A DNA stretch of 64,000 bases from Hyparrhenia diplandra (Eukaryota; Streptophyta; Magnoliopsida; Poales; Poaceae), in contig JADLZK010009250.1 in assembly GCA_015847255.1 (NCBI GenBank), positions 1-64,000 of the forward strand. The letters run 5' to 3'. A program made the translations under genes and the position numbers. The notes under the pieces were generated by a model. That model did no database searches. It had not been told where the DNA came from and was given only the letters and a program-made list of their open reading frames with translations. This document shows positions 43,501 through 55,165 of this stretch, in pieces (position 1 is the first letter of the stretch; each line of letters begins with the position of its first letter).

Positions 43501-43791
43501 ATGAGGTCAACATTGAAGGATTTTGGATTCAAATTTGACAAAGTTCCATTGTATTGTGACAATGAAAGTGCTAGAAGGATGACTCAAAATCCGGTTCAAC
43601 ATCCAAAAACAAAGCACATTGACATAGTGCACCACTTCATAAGAGATCATCAACAAAAGGGTGACATTTGTATCATGGGCATTGGCACCGAAGATCAACT
43701 AGCCGACATATTCACCAAGCCACTTGATGAGAAAAGATTTTGCATGCTAAAGGGAGAATTGAACATTATTGACTTCTTCAACTTGAGTTGA
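40517..43791 (+). pseudogene. Copia pol: protease, integrase, reverse transcriptase, RNase H (nearly intact, two in-frame stops)
   Basis: After the gag-type end VWVPKKN-stop (about 40580), a protease D-S-G site (MDSGCTQHMT, about 40630-40660) is followed by TGA. Integrase has HRRLGHVGMKQL with CGACQAGKQH (zinc site), then MDLFGP, RSDNGSEF and NGVVESKNRT (D-D-E). RT has KWVFKNKQDQDG, ARLVAQGYTQVEGLDF, QMDVKSAFLNG and IYVDDIIFGS (YVDD at 42838-42849). RNase H has GYSDFDYGGC, ALSTIEAEYISAESC and TKHIDIVHHF, ending at the TGA at 43789. The other stop is TAA at 42124-42126 between integrase and RT, one transition from CAA. Confidence 0.93.
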
Positions 43792-45216
43792 TGCACCCCA
43801 CTTATATGACATGTCTCTCCTTCGACAAACCCAAGGTAAAAGTTGTTTGTCATGGCATTCATATGATGTTAAGGACTTGTTAGTGCATCTAGACATCATG
43901 CATGTTAATAGGCTTATTCATGGAAAATCAAATGATTTCAATGTATGTGTGGCACCACTATTGCTTTGAATGGTTTTATGAACTAGTGGTGGCATATGAC
44001 ATGTTTATGTGCTTGCAATCCTAGTGTCAACTCTAGAAAATGAGCTCTTGATGTGTATTCTAACATGTGCAAGATAACCCTTATGCATATGAGGTGTGAA
44101 AAAGCTTGTCCTTGGTTCAAACTTGAATACATGGAAAGGCAAGTGATCTAGATGAGACCACATGTGATACTTTGATTGACTTGATTTCTCTCATTTACAC
44201 CTTTTTGGTGATTGTTGACAAAGGGGAGAAATAAGTCACAAAGATGTTGGAAAGGATCACACAAATAGGGGAGCAAGCTCATAGACTATTTGTGCATTTG
44301 TATTCACTACGGGCGTTCGGTATTACCTCATTTAATTCGGTTCTGCCAAACACGGTATTCGGTTGAAAATTCTTGGTACCGAGCAATTTCGGTATCGGTT
44401 CTTTTCGGTTCGGTTTCGGTATTTACCGAAAATGATAAAGGCGGAGGAGAAAGGTAAGAGGATCACAAAGATGTTGCCCAGGGACGGAGGTTTCACAAAT
44501 AGGGGCGGGCAACAGGGCTCATTTGTGCATTTGTATGTCGAGGGACGGCGGTGCATGATCATAATGCAATTTGTTGGGCTGATTTTGCACTTGGTTGCGT
44601 TTTTTTGTTTATCGGAGGTAAAAACCGAAAGTACCTCGGTTCTTTTAAATTTTTCGGCTTTCGGTTTTTCGGTTCGGTTCGGTTTTCCTCGGTTCCACGG
44701 TTTTTCGGTTTTCGTGCCCAGAGTGAATTTGTATGTGCATGATCATAATGAAATGTTGCATTGGCAATTTAAATTCAATATACATGATTGATTGGTGTAT
44801 GCTAGTTTTTGAAAATTGATTGGTGATTGACTAACTAGCATGCATAGGATGTATATAGACAAAGCTCACATTTTAGCCTATAATGTTGATTTCATGGGGT
44901 ATGTTGAGTTTTGATGAATGTCTAGTTACATTGATGCTAAGGACTCCGATGGTTTCACACTTCAAAGGTCCGAATTCTAGAACCTTAGCATCTCTTTTGG
45001 TATTAGTATCTCTCCCCAAGATTTCTATCCATACATATGTGCCAAATTGGTCCAAACACATGGAAGCACATATGTAGGGGGAGCTACTACTACCAAAACT
45101 GAACCTTGAAATGTTTGTCCAATCCTTGATTCATGATCAAAATGCTATGGACAAGCAATTCAAGTTCAATTGAATTTTATTTCATCTCTTTGTGATTTTG
45201 GTTGTCATCAATTACC
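43792..45216 (+). other. Copia 3' non-coding region
   Basis: This is AT-rich sequence between pol and the polypurine tract. I see no env-like frame. It contains the TIR element at 44303-44727. Confidence 0.7.
44303..44727. mobile_element. 425-bp TIR element rich in TTCGGT/ACCGAA motifs, with host-like interior
   Basis: The left end TTCACTACGGGCG and the right end, reverse-complemented, TTCACTCTGGGCA form imperfect TIRs. TTTGTA occurs on both sides (44297-44302, 44728-44733). Subterminal blocks (44313-44430, 44618-44715) are packed with TTCGGTT-type repeats, as in hAT elements. The middle (about 44455-44585) is collinear with the element's own flanks: CACAAAGATGTTG, CACAAATAGGGG, TTTGTGCATTTGTATG and GTGCATGATCATAATG. 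The superfamily is uncertain. Confidence 0.55.
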
Positions 45217-45230
45217 AAAAAGGGGGAGAT
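45217..45230 (+). other. Copia polypurine tract
   Basis: The purine run AAAAAGGGGGAGAT lies immediately before the 3' LTR. It primes plus-strand DNA synthesis in copia elements. Confidence 0.9.
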
Positions 45231-46965
45231 TGAAATCTCATGTTTGGTTTTGGAAATTGATGACACACTTGTGGCACTAATCCTTTGCTCTAAGTGTGAC
45301 TTATGAGATAGGATTAGATGGACGACAAGGAGCATGATGATCATGAACATGGACGATGATGATGGACATGATGGATTGTCAAGCTCGGTGATCGGCTTGA
45401 GAGGAACCCGGGAGATCAAGGCAAAGGTATCTTGATAGGGTTTTTTCTTTTGGTGATCAAGACACGATAGAGCGTGTGATCATATTATAGGATAGATAGC
45501 CGACTATCAAGAGGGAATGCCGCGACAATCCTTTGGTGAAGTGCTTCTAGGTCCAATTGACTTGCATATTGCATTTAGGACAATGAGAGCACTAACTTCG
45601 ATCTTGCCTAACCGTTCGACAAGCTAACATGCATGATAACGTGATCATCTTTGACGTGTTGGCAACATATGGCAAGAGGCGAAGCAAGGTTGAAGCAAAG
45701 GGCGACAACAAAGATGAAGAACTCGTTGTCCGGGCGGCCGGACGACGGGCGGCGTGGCGGCCGGACGACCGGCCGGTGGCTCCGGTCAAGGCGTCGCGCA
45801 GAGCTCTGCAGACGGGATTTTGCCGGACGCGTCGACCGGACCCTGGGCCGGATGCTTCCGGTGCTCGACCGGAACCGTGACCGGACGCGCTGTGTGGAGC
45901 GGGTCATCTGTGGGCCCGAAGCTTGTTGGTTGTGACCGGACCCTGTGACCGGACTCGCGACCGGACTCATTGGTGAGTCTGGTCGGTGCGTCCGGTCAGT
46001 GCGCAGAGAGCCCAATTCAAAGCACAACGGCTCCATTTCGTGAGGTGGGCTATATATATGGGTTTGCCCGGTTCCTAGCCTTCTCTCTTGCACATTTGAA
46101 GCTTTCAACTTGCTATTGAGCTTGTGAGACTCCTCTCCACTCATCTCTCCATCCCTAACTCGAATTCTTGGTGAGATTGAGAGTGATAGAAGTGCATTGC
46201 ATCATCGGTTGCATCTAGAGGCACTTCATCCTTGGAGAAGCTGCGGGATTCTTGTTTTTTTGGGAATTTGCCCGGTTCCCTAGCGGCTTGGAGCAAGAGG
46301 CGGTGTTGAGCTCGATTGGAGCTTGTTCGAGGCCACACCGGTGGTTTGTGAGGGGGGGTCCTTATCCCGGGAGATTCGCGAAAGGAGCACTAGTGGATTG
46401 CTCGTGGCTTGTTTGGCCCCCTCTTGTGATTGGTGTGCTTGAGCTCCCCACGGGGATTTGGCACCGCCATTGCTTAGCAACCATCAAGTGGGTGTGTCGC
46501 CACAATGGGGACTAGCGTGCCGGCAAGCACGTGAACCTCGGTGAAAAATCATCGTGTCTTGTGTGCTAGCTCGTTGGAGATTTCTTGTACACGGTGATTG
46601 GCTTCAACCTCGACACTACACCGGTGGTAGTGTATCCTAAGCATCTCTTTGCATTACTTTGGTAGTATATCTTGTTAGGGTGCTTAGCTTGGTAGCTTGA
46701 GTAGCTTGTTTAGCCTTGTTAGCTTCTAGTGGTAATCCTAGTTAGCATATATTGTCCACCTAGGAGTAACATAGCAACCAAGCCATTACTTGTGATTAGA
46801 GATATTAGAATTGCTAGAATTGCTAGGAGGCTTGCATAATTAGCTTGAAGCATTTGCTTATTTGCTACGCCGCCTTATTTACTAACCGCCTTGCTTAGTG
46901 TTGTTTGTAGAATTTTTAATAGGCTATTCACCCCCCCCCCTCCCTCTAGCCATTAGGACCTTTCA
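45231..46965 (+). repeat. 3' LTR of the Sirevirus-like copia element
   Basis: It matches 33370-35097 end to end and is followed by CCCGT, the target duplication, and then by the resumed gypsy frame. Confidence 0.93.
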
Positions 46966-46970
46966 CCCGT

Positions 46971-48637
46971 ATCTACTATTGAAGATGCGCCATTTGGGGC
47001 CATTTAGACCTCAAGAAGGCTTTCGAGTGTGATGTACAAGCCATTGAAATTGCAAACAAGACAGGAGAGCTCTTGGAGAAGAAGGAAGTCAACAAAATGG
47101 TTGAGGAGACGCATCCAGAAGAACTCGAGATTCCAGCCAAAAAACAAGCAATCTTGGCACCCCCACAAGAAGCCGACGTGAAGCACATCGACTTACAGAC
47201 TGGCGATCCTTCCAAGACAGCAATCATCAGCACTCACCTATCTCCAAAATAGGAATTCGCGCTCACCAGCTTCCTAAGGCAACACAAAGACATCTTTGCC
47301 TGGAAACCGGCTGATATGCCCGGTGTTCCAAGGGAGCTGGCTGAGCACAAAATCGACAACAACGAAGGGTCAAAACCCATCAAACAGAGACTGAGGAGGT
47401 TCTCACCAGAAAAGAAAGAAGCCATCAAGAAGGAGATCACGAAACTACTCACAGCCGGGTTCATCAGAGAAATCCTGCATCCAGATTGGCTAGCTAACCC
47501 AGTTCTGGTACAAAAGAAGAACACTTCAGAAATGGCACATGTGTGTGGACTACACAGACCTGAACAAGCACTGCCCGAAAGATCCCTTCGGGTTACCAAG
47601 GATTGACCAGATAGTAGATTCCACGGCAGGATCAGCTCTGCTATCATTCTTGGATTGCTACTCAGAATACCATCAGATTGCGCTAAAGAAGGAAGATCAG
47701 AGCAAGACCTCTTTGATCACCCCGTTCGGTGCTTACTGCTACAAGACAATATCCTTCGGATTAAAAATGTCGGGGCAACGTATCAAAGAGCGATACAAAA
47801 TTGCTTGGGAGAGCAGATCGGCAGGAACGCCGAAGCATACGTAGACGACGTGGTGGTGAAAACAAGAGAACAAGACACTCTGATTCAAGACCTGGAAGAG
47901 ACTTTCATCAACCTCAAGAAGTGGAAGTGGAAGCTCAACCCAACCAAATGCATTTTTGGAGTACCATCGAGGCAACTGCTAGGGTTCTTGGTCTGCAGCA
48001 GAGGCATAAAAGCTAGCACCAAGCATATCAGAGCAATCACAGAGATGAAACAACCCCGAAGCGTCAAGGACGTCCAGAAACTCACAGGGTGCATGGCAGC
48101 ACTCAATAGATTCATATCCAAACTTGGAGAGAAAGGACTACCCTTCTTCAAACTGATCAAGACCAAGGGAAAGTTCGAGTGGACTGAAGAAGCAGACAAG
48201 GCATTTGAAGAACTCAAGCAATACCTAACGTCGGCTCCAGTCCTAACACCTCCAAAAGTTCAAGAAGAACTCATGCTGTACATAGCAGCAACCAACACGG
48301 TGGTCAGTTCAGCAATCATCGTGGAGAGAGAAGAGCCCGGAAACACCAACAAAGTGCAGAGGCCAGTCTACTACGTGAGCGAAGTGCTGTCAGAATCCAA
48401 AGCTCGATACCCTCACGTACAGAAACTACTCTACTCCATACTGATCACTTCGAGGAAGCTACGACACTGCTTCGACAGCCACAAGATAACAGTGGTCACG
48501 GACTCCCCACTCGGAGACATCCTGCGGAACAGAGATTCAACAGGGCGCATATCAAAATGGGCAGTCGAACTCGGAGCACTAAATCTAGAGTTCACCCACG
48601 GAGAGCAATCAAATCCTAGGCACTTCCAGACTTCATA
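46971..48637 (+). pseudogene. Gypsy protease end, reverse transcriptase and RNase H, frame-broken
   Basis: After the copia element the frame resumes and soon reads ECDVQAIEIANKTGELLEKK. The RT contains HKDIFAWKPADMPGVPRELA, KQRLRRFSPEKKEAIKKEI, AGFIREILHPDWLANPVLVQ, MCVDYTDLNKHCPKDPFGLP and AYVDDVVVKT (YVDD at 47838-47849). The connected RNase H follows, from FKLIKTKGKFEWTEEADKAF to SRKLRHCFDSHKITVVTDSP. Frameshifts lie near 47533 and 47766. An in-frame TAG occurs at 47250-47252 (ISTHLSPK-stop). Confidence 0.88.
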
Positions 48638-49359
48638 GAAGAATGGACAAAGCTCCAACAACCCATACCCGATGACATCAAGAAGTATTGGAACATGTAC
48701 TTTGATGGATCAATGAAGCTCGGGGGAGCAGGAGCCGGGATTCTATTCATATCTCTAGAAGACAACTCAAATACGTGCTACAAATCATGTGGCAAACTAC
48801 AAACAACGAGGCAGAGTATGAAGCACTCATCCACGGCCTCAAAGTAGCAAGAACTCTAGGAATCAAAAGACTTCAAGTATATGGTGACTCCGCTGTTGTC
48901 ATCAATCAAGTCAACAAGAATTGGGACTGCACCAAGGACAACATGGGCCTTTGCTGCGCAGAAGTATGCAAACTAGAAAAGAACTTCCAAGGCCTAGAGA
49001 TCCTACACGTGCTCCGAGACGCAAACGTGGCTGCAGACGTACTAGCCAAACTCGGATCTAACAGAGCTCAAGTCCCACCAGGAGTATTCGTCGAAGAACT
49101 CTTGAAGCCCTCAATCAAAGAGAACCTAGAAGAAGACAACATGGAGCCATCAGCTCTAACAGGAGTAATGATAATATCTCCAGGTCGCAGAGCAACTCCA
49201 TGGATCGAAGATATCATTAACTTCATCAAGAACAAGACGCTACCCCAAGAAAAAACTGAAGCCACAAGGATCTTAAGGAGAAGCAAGAACTACGTGCTCA
49301 TTGGGGACAAGCTTTACAAAAGAGCAGCATCATCAGGAGTACTACTCTCAAATGCATAA
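48638..49359 (+). pseudogene. Second RNase H (RVT_3 type) of the Tat-lineage gypsy element
   Basis: YWNMYFDGSMKLGGAGAGIL (about 48690-48750) is the first Asp box. After a frame change near 48760 the frame 48775-49359 reads TTNNEAEYEALIHGLKVART (the Glu box), VYGDSAVVINQV (the Asp box) and LRDANVAADVLAKLGS (the final Asp). This extra plant-type RNase H between RT-RH and integrase separates Tat elements from other gypsy lineages. Confidence 0.85.
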
Positions 49360-50440
49360 GCTCTGAAGAAGGAAAAGAAATCCTCAAAGAAATCCACTCT
49401 GGATGTTGCGGAAACCATGCAGCGTCAAGAATGCTCGTCGGAAAAGCATTCACAACTAGATACTACTGGCCAACAGCTCTCAAAGACGCAGAAGAACTCG
49501 TCAGAAGATGCAAAGGATGCCAGATGTTTGCAAGACAGGCGCATGTACCAGCTCACAATCTGATCTGCATACCACCATCGTGGCCTTTTTCGTGCTGGGG
49601 ACTAGATCAAGTCGGACCACTTAAAAGAGCCAAAGGAGGATATAAATACATCTTCGTTGCCATCGACAAGTTCACCAAGTGGATAGAATACAAGCCACTG
49701 GTCACCTACAGCTCAACCAAAGCAGTCGAGTTCATACAAGAGATCATGCACAGATTCGGCGTACCCAACAGGATCATCACAGACCTCGGATCACCCTTTA
49801 CAGCGGCAGAATTCGAAGATTGGGCATGAGACTGCGGCATACATATCGACTATGCATCTGTGGCACATCCTCAGGCTAACGGGCAAGTGGACAGGGCCAA
49901 TGGGCTAATCCTAGCCGGGATGAAGCCTAGACTGTATGAAGAACTCAAGACTATGGAGCCAAATGGATTGATGAAATCCCAAAAGTCGTCTGGGGCCTAA
50001 GAACTCAAATCAGCAGAGCAACAGGCTACTCTCCTTTCTTCCTAACCTACGGGTCAGAAGCCGTTCTACCAGTAGACCTGATATGGAGCTCTCCAAGAAT
50101 TGAGCAATTCGAAGAAGGAGAAGGAGAACAGACAAGAAGACTTGAAATTGACTGTGCAGAAGAAGTCAGAACAGATGCCACCCTTCAGAACACAAGATAC
50201 CTGCAAGGACTCAGAAGGCATTATGACAAAAGCACACGTCCAAGAAAACTCAACCCAGGAGATCAAGTACTCAAAAGAAATCAGAAGACAGAAGGCAAGC
50301 ACAAGCTGCTCAGTCCATGGGAAGGACCCTTCATCATCAAAAGAGTACTGGGGCCAGGAACCTACGAGTTGATGACAATGCAAGGAGAAGAAATCAGAAA
50401 CTCCTGGCACATAAGCCAGCTCAGAAGGTTCTACCCATAA
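49360..50440 (+). pseudogene. Gypsy integrase, frame-broken
   Basis: The H-H-C-C zinc site is HSGCCGNHAA plus CKGC. The core has DQVGPLKRAKGGYKYIFVAI DKF and IITDLGSPFTAAEFEDW, then an in-frame TGA at 49827-49829 where related elements have a sense codon. SVAHPQANGQVDRAN follows with D where the usual catalytic Glu region reads NGQVERAN. The C-terminal end is NSWHISQLRRFYP and stop at 50438-50440. At least one frameshift lies between 49930 and 50000. Integration activity is lost. Confidence 0.85.
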
Positions 50441-52211
50441 TCAGAGAGACTCAAGGACACCCAGGACAGAAGAGAAGACGCAGAAAGCAAAACAACTCTC
50501 TGACACTTCAAGACGAAGAAGGCGGCCTGAGAACAACTCTAGACCATCCAACCAAAGGAGAGGTCACCAAAACAACAGCTCTCTGGCACTTCAAAATAGA
50601 AAGAAGTCGACCAGAACGAAGCTACCTGCCTCCCAAGGGAGAAGAACAAACAACCCGAACTAACACTTCAAAGAAAGAAGTCGACCAAAAGAAGGCTACC
50701 CCGACCGCCAGAACGGAGGTCAAAATCAAGGATGGAACTACGCGACGTCCTAGCTCTGGAATAGCGTCCACTCCTTAAATCCTAACGGGAGATCGAGGAT
50801 CGTAACTCTAAAACGTTAGGTCGCAGAGGCCATCGAGGGTCCAGAAAGCGCCACTATGTCCAATGACGGCGGACGACCTTTCGAATCGGGCGTGAACGGT
50901 GTAGTGTTGTGAAATAGAAACCCATCGTCTCACATCAAGTCTCTCAGAAAGCAGAGCAGCCCAAACCAGGCAAGATGGATTGTAGTGTTGTGAAATAGAA
51001 ACCCAACCATCTTGACCTTCAGTCCGCAGTGCACTTAAATGGGCCCGGACTGAGAACCTTATATGGGACGTCATGTTATAGTCCACCGGACAGCATGGAG
51101 CTCCCTAGCCCAGAAGAGGCAACCCAGAGTTAGAACAACTCTTTTTGGATCAAGACTCCACCAAATCATACTAGCAAGTCTAAGAAAGACAACATTAGAG
51201 GCCTAAAGGAGAAACCGAATGGCCAGGAGCAAGCCTCCAACTCTCGTGACAAGCCTTAGAAGAAGACACAAGTCACTTGTCAGAGGAAAACAACCCTGAC
51301 AAATCGGGGCACGACCCCAAACATTATCAGTAAGTCTAAGAAAAGACAAGCTAAAAATCCAGAGAAAAACAACTCTGGTACACGGAGCATGACTCCAAAA
51401 CCTCTACGACGAGTCTAAAAAAGAAAGACAAGTCGAGCATCTGGGAAGAAGAACCCTAAACGCACAGGAGCAAGACTCCACTCTACTCTAGCAGGCCTAG
51501 AAAAAAGCCAGCTACTGCGACAGAGAAGAAACAACTCTAACGCACAGGAGCAAGACTCCAATCTATTTTCAGCAGGTCTACAAGAAGGCAAGCTGAACAA
51601 GTCGGGAGAACAACCCTGACAACTCGAAGCAAGACTCCAACCTATTTCCAGCAGGTCTACAGCAAGGCAAGCTAACAAGTTAGGAGAACAACCCTGACAA
51701 CTCAGAGCAAGACTCCAACCTATTTCCAGCAGGTCTACAAGAAGGCAAGCTGAACAAGTCAGGAGAACAACCCTGACAACTCGGAGCAAGACTTCAATCG
51801 ATTCCCAACAGGTCTACAAAAAGGCAAAGCTGACAAGTCAGGAGAACAACCCTGACAACCCGGAGCAAGACTCCAATCTACTCGGTGCAACCTATAGAAA
51901 GAGGACGAAGCCAGAGGCCTAAGGAAGAATTCTAAAGGCGCTAATTCAAGCAATCACCTCCACTCAATAACAAAGAAAAGAGGATGCAACTGAGTCATCA
52001 GAAGAAAACAGCCCTGGCGACCAGAAACTTGACGAACAAAAGCTCAAGAAGCAAGCAGGAAAGAACTTCTGCAAAAGTCTGCACGAAGACACACACAAAT
52101 ATTCAAAAGCCTGCACGAAGGCAGACGCAAGTGTTCAAAGGGCCATCAACCAACAGGCGACCAACAAAAACTGTTTATTACAAGACGGACGAAGCCGCCA
52201 CAACCAGGCAC
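50441..52211 (+). other. Gypsy 3' region between pol and the antisense gene
   Basis: This is A/C-rich sequence without a long plus-strand frame related to known proteins. A 75-bp near-repeat around GTAGTGTTGTGAAATAGAAA occurs at about 50900 and 50982. The minisatellite at 51522-51900 lies inside. Confidence 0.6.
51522..51900 (+). repeat. Minisatellite, about 79-bp units, in the gypsy 3' region
   Basis: Units start with GGAGAACAACCCTGACAACT at 51605, 51683, 51762 and 51841, with a more divergent unit before them from 51522. Degenerate traces (CAAGACTCCA, CAACTCT) extend back to about 51290. Each unit contains GAGCAAGACT and CAGGTCTACA. Confidence 0.85.
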
Positions 52212-54994
52212 TCAGGCCACATCAAAGTCAAGAGTCACCTCCTCGTTCATACCAAGATCAATGGTGTCGACAAGAGACGCCACGGTTGGATCCACCACAG
52301 GGTTCTCCTTTTCCAACATCTCTGCATGAGCCTCGATGGCAAACCCGTTCACAACCTCAGCAATGGGCAAGTCGGGCACAAGATGATGGAAGTAGCAAAG
52401 GGAACTCCTCAGAAGCCTCCCAGCGACATCTCCCACAAAGAAGCGGAAGCGCTTGGACGCATGAGGAAGAAACGCCCTCCAGGACAAGCCATGATCTTCA
52501 AGAAGACGGATGTAGTCCAGAAGAGGAGAGACAAAGCGCCAGAGTTCCGTAAACTTGGCCTGAAGAACAGCCAAGGCATCCTTTGTACGCTGGAGCTCAG
52601 CCTGCAGATCACCAATTGGTCTCCTACCCAGTCTTGGTCACCCAAAGAGCAAAAACCAAGAGCATCAAGTCAGGAAAAAAAACCAGGCAAAGCAGAAACA
52701 ACTCTAGAGGACAACAAAGAAATACCTTCGACCTCCTGCATCACTTTGCTATAAGACTCGGACAGCCCATCAGTAGTTGCCTGCGCCTCCTGAGCTTGGG
52801 AACGAAGAACTCACTCAGACTCCTGAAGATGGGCAATCTCAGCCTTTAGAGGATCACTCTCATGAGCAGAAGTGAAGACGGGAAGGTCACGCACAAAGGA
52901 CTGCATCAAAAACAAAAACAAGTCAGGTTCAAAGACAACCCAACAAATAAAGGGGTACTCAAGAAAAGAGCCCGAAAAATACCTGGAACTTGTGGTCAAA
53001 GGCAGACAGAGCAGCAGTGCAGTACTATACACACCAGACAGGTCAGCAACTTGGGGTCCCAGTTCAAATTCAGAATCTATGGACTCTACAAGAACATTCA
53101 AGTCAGAAAGAGAAGGATCCCGATGAAGAGCGGCGCGGACAGATCGAAGTACCAACCGCGTGATGCAGACTTGGAATAGCCTGCAGGACGGGAGACGCTG
53201 CGGTGGAAGATTGACCACCAAGATCACCACGACCAGGAGACACCAATGCAAGACATTCAGAAGAACTCCGAGAAACAAACTCCGAGAACTTCACAGCAGG
53301 CCTCCTGCGAAAAAAGAATCCCATGTATTAAGACACCTCAAGTCCTACCAGGAAAAAGAACTCGCCAACAAGAGTACTTACCTAAAGGACACACGAGGAG
53401 CACGGGAGGGGGGCAATCCAGAAGCCACAAGCGGCTCCACTTCAAGAGTAGGAACCTCAACAGCAGGAGCCTGACTAGAAGCAGCAGCTTGCGACATAGG
53501 CGACCTACAAGAAGCAAGAAACAACACTAAGACGCCAAGAACAAAAGAACTCCGTACTCAAGTTCAAAAGAAAAGAACTCACGGGTTCCGGACGAGAGAC
53601 TCGGCCTGTTCCTCACCATGCTCAAAGAGCAAGTGCAAAGCGCCATCTGAAGAAAATAGAGATACAGGTTAACTTATATGGAAAAAGAGCGGGATTGACA
53701 GAAGAACAACCCCCTCACCTATAAGAATATTACCTGTGGCCTCCTGCGAAGAAGCCGGAGCAGCAGCCGAGCGCGTCCTCTTGTGGGTATTAGCAGCAGA
53801 AGAAGCAGCGGGCTCTTCAACAGAACATGCCCGACGCTTACGACCTATAAGGGCAAGAACCCATGGATCTAGAGTAAAGGGAACATACGAAGAACCCCCA
53901 ACACTCATACCAGGAAGGACTCTAGACTCACCTTGGCCAACAGGGGCAGCAGGCATCGCAGCCACAGTCACCACAGCAGTGTTAGAATAATTGCGGCCAA
54001 GATGCGTTGAAAAAAGCAGAGAGTCAGAAAAAGAACCCTTCCTTGCAAAGATCCAACAAAAGAAAAAAAACAAAAGAACTCACGTCTGGAGGAGGATTTG
54101 CAGCAGAGTACACCACAACCTAGATCGGAGTCACCAACACATCCTTCAGAACAAGGCAGAGAGATTCCATCAACTCCTCCTCGGTCAACTCGGAACCATC
54201 ATTACCAACCCGAGAAGGATCCTCAGGGACGGTATACTCAAAGTCGTACTTCTCCCTCTCCATCAAGGGTTGAACCCGGTGGCGCAAAAAGCTAGCAACA
54301 ATCCCAGGGCTACTAAGACCGCCCTGCTTCAAAATCTTGATACGATTGACAAGCTCGGCAACCTCAGCCTCATCAGGAGATTCAGCCTTCAAGGTATCAG
54401 GATCAACAGGGCTCATTGCCTCATGATTAGCAAGAGCAGGAGGAAGATTGTCAGCGTAAAATCAACTAGAGCGCCAGCCAGAGACAGAATCAGGAAGCGC
54501 ATAATCAAATAACGCTCCCTTCCGACCCTGACGGGCCTGAATCGAGACACATCTAAGAGCCGAGAGATCAGAACCAGGACGGAGACGGAAGAAGTAACGA
54601 AACAACTTTAAAGAAGGAGGAATGCCTATGAAAGTCTCCAGGCATGAACAAAGATAGAAAGAAGAAGAACCCCATTAGGGGAGAGGTGGGAGAGAGCAAT
54701 TCCGTAAGTCTGAAGAAACTCATGGAAAAAGGCAGAGGCAGGAAGACAAAGACCGACATGAACAAAAGAGACGAACAGAACGATCTCAAGAGGGCCAGGA
54801 GCAGGGACACGATGACCTGTGGGGAGCTTCCAGCCTAAAAACTCCTGCGGAGGAAGAAGCCTCCGCCGCTCAAGATCCGCCATGTCTTCGACGGTAGCGG
54901 TCGGCTCCACCCAGATCTTCATCGCCGCCTCCACCTCAGGAGGCATCTCCTCTTTCCCCTTCGACGAGCTCTTGGAAGAAGAGCCCTTCGCCAT
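52212..54994 (-). pseudogene. Antisense, intron-containing gene of the gypsy element (putative gypsy-type transposon protein, Transposase_28-like)
   Basis: The minus-strand ATG at 54994 opens MAKGSSSKSSSKGKEEMPPE and continues with LPPQEFLGWKLPTGHRVPAP and GPLEIVLFVSFVHVGLCLPA, then LPNGVLLLSIFVH-type residues. This is the plant domain usually called putative gypsy type transposon (Transposase_28, PF04195, from memory). After a frameshift near 54630 it runs through EEELMESLCLVLKDVLVTPI to a TAG (one transition from CAG). Plausible GTGAGT/GTAAT donors occur near 54084, 53932 and 53735, so it is likely spliced. The last piece (52574-52212) ends EEVTLDFDVA. The function is unknown; such antisense ORFs are known from Tat elements such as Grande. 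Confidence 0.65.
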
Positions 54995-55139
54995 GAGTGC
55001 AGAAGCAAGAGAGGAAAGGCGACAGAGATTAAGGATCGCTAACGACGGCGGCGAAAAGGCAAAAGCGGCAGCGGCACAGAGGAATTGAGGCAAGAGAATT
55101 GCTAAGTGCGAGAGCAAATGGCAGGTAGAGGAAAAAAGA

Positions 55140-55165
55140 AAAGGCCGTATCCAAGTATTTAAGGA
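55140..55165 (-). promoter_or_regulatory. Possible promoter of the antisense gene
   Basis: The minus strand reads CCTTAAATACTTGG about 160 bases before the antisense ATG, a TATA-like motif at a reasonable distance. Confidence 0.4.

Larger units (their letters stand above)
33370..46965 (+). mobile_element. Sirevirus-like Ty1/copia retrotransposon inside the gypsy element
   Basis: LTRs of 1728 and 1735 bp (33370-35097, 45231-46965) run TGAAATCTCATG to GGACCTTTCA. A perfect CCCGT duplication lies at 33365-33369 and 46966-46970. Internal order is primer-binding site, long gag, protease, integrase, RT, RNase H, long 3' region and polypurine tract. The long Lys/Glu/Asp-rich gag with zinc knuckle, the large LTRs and the long 3' region fit the Maximus/SIRE group. 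Gag/pol is interrupted by two solo LTRs. The rest of pol is nearly intact apart from two in-frame stops. Confidence 0.94.

Noticed and set aside
51522..51900. Regular repeats as a CRISPR array
   Set aside because: The units are contiguous 79-bp repeats without unique spacers, inside a plant retrotransposon; this is a minisatellite.
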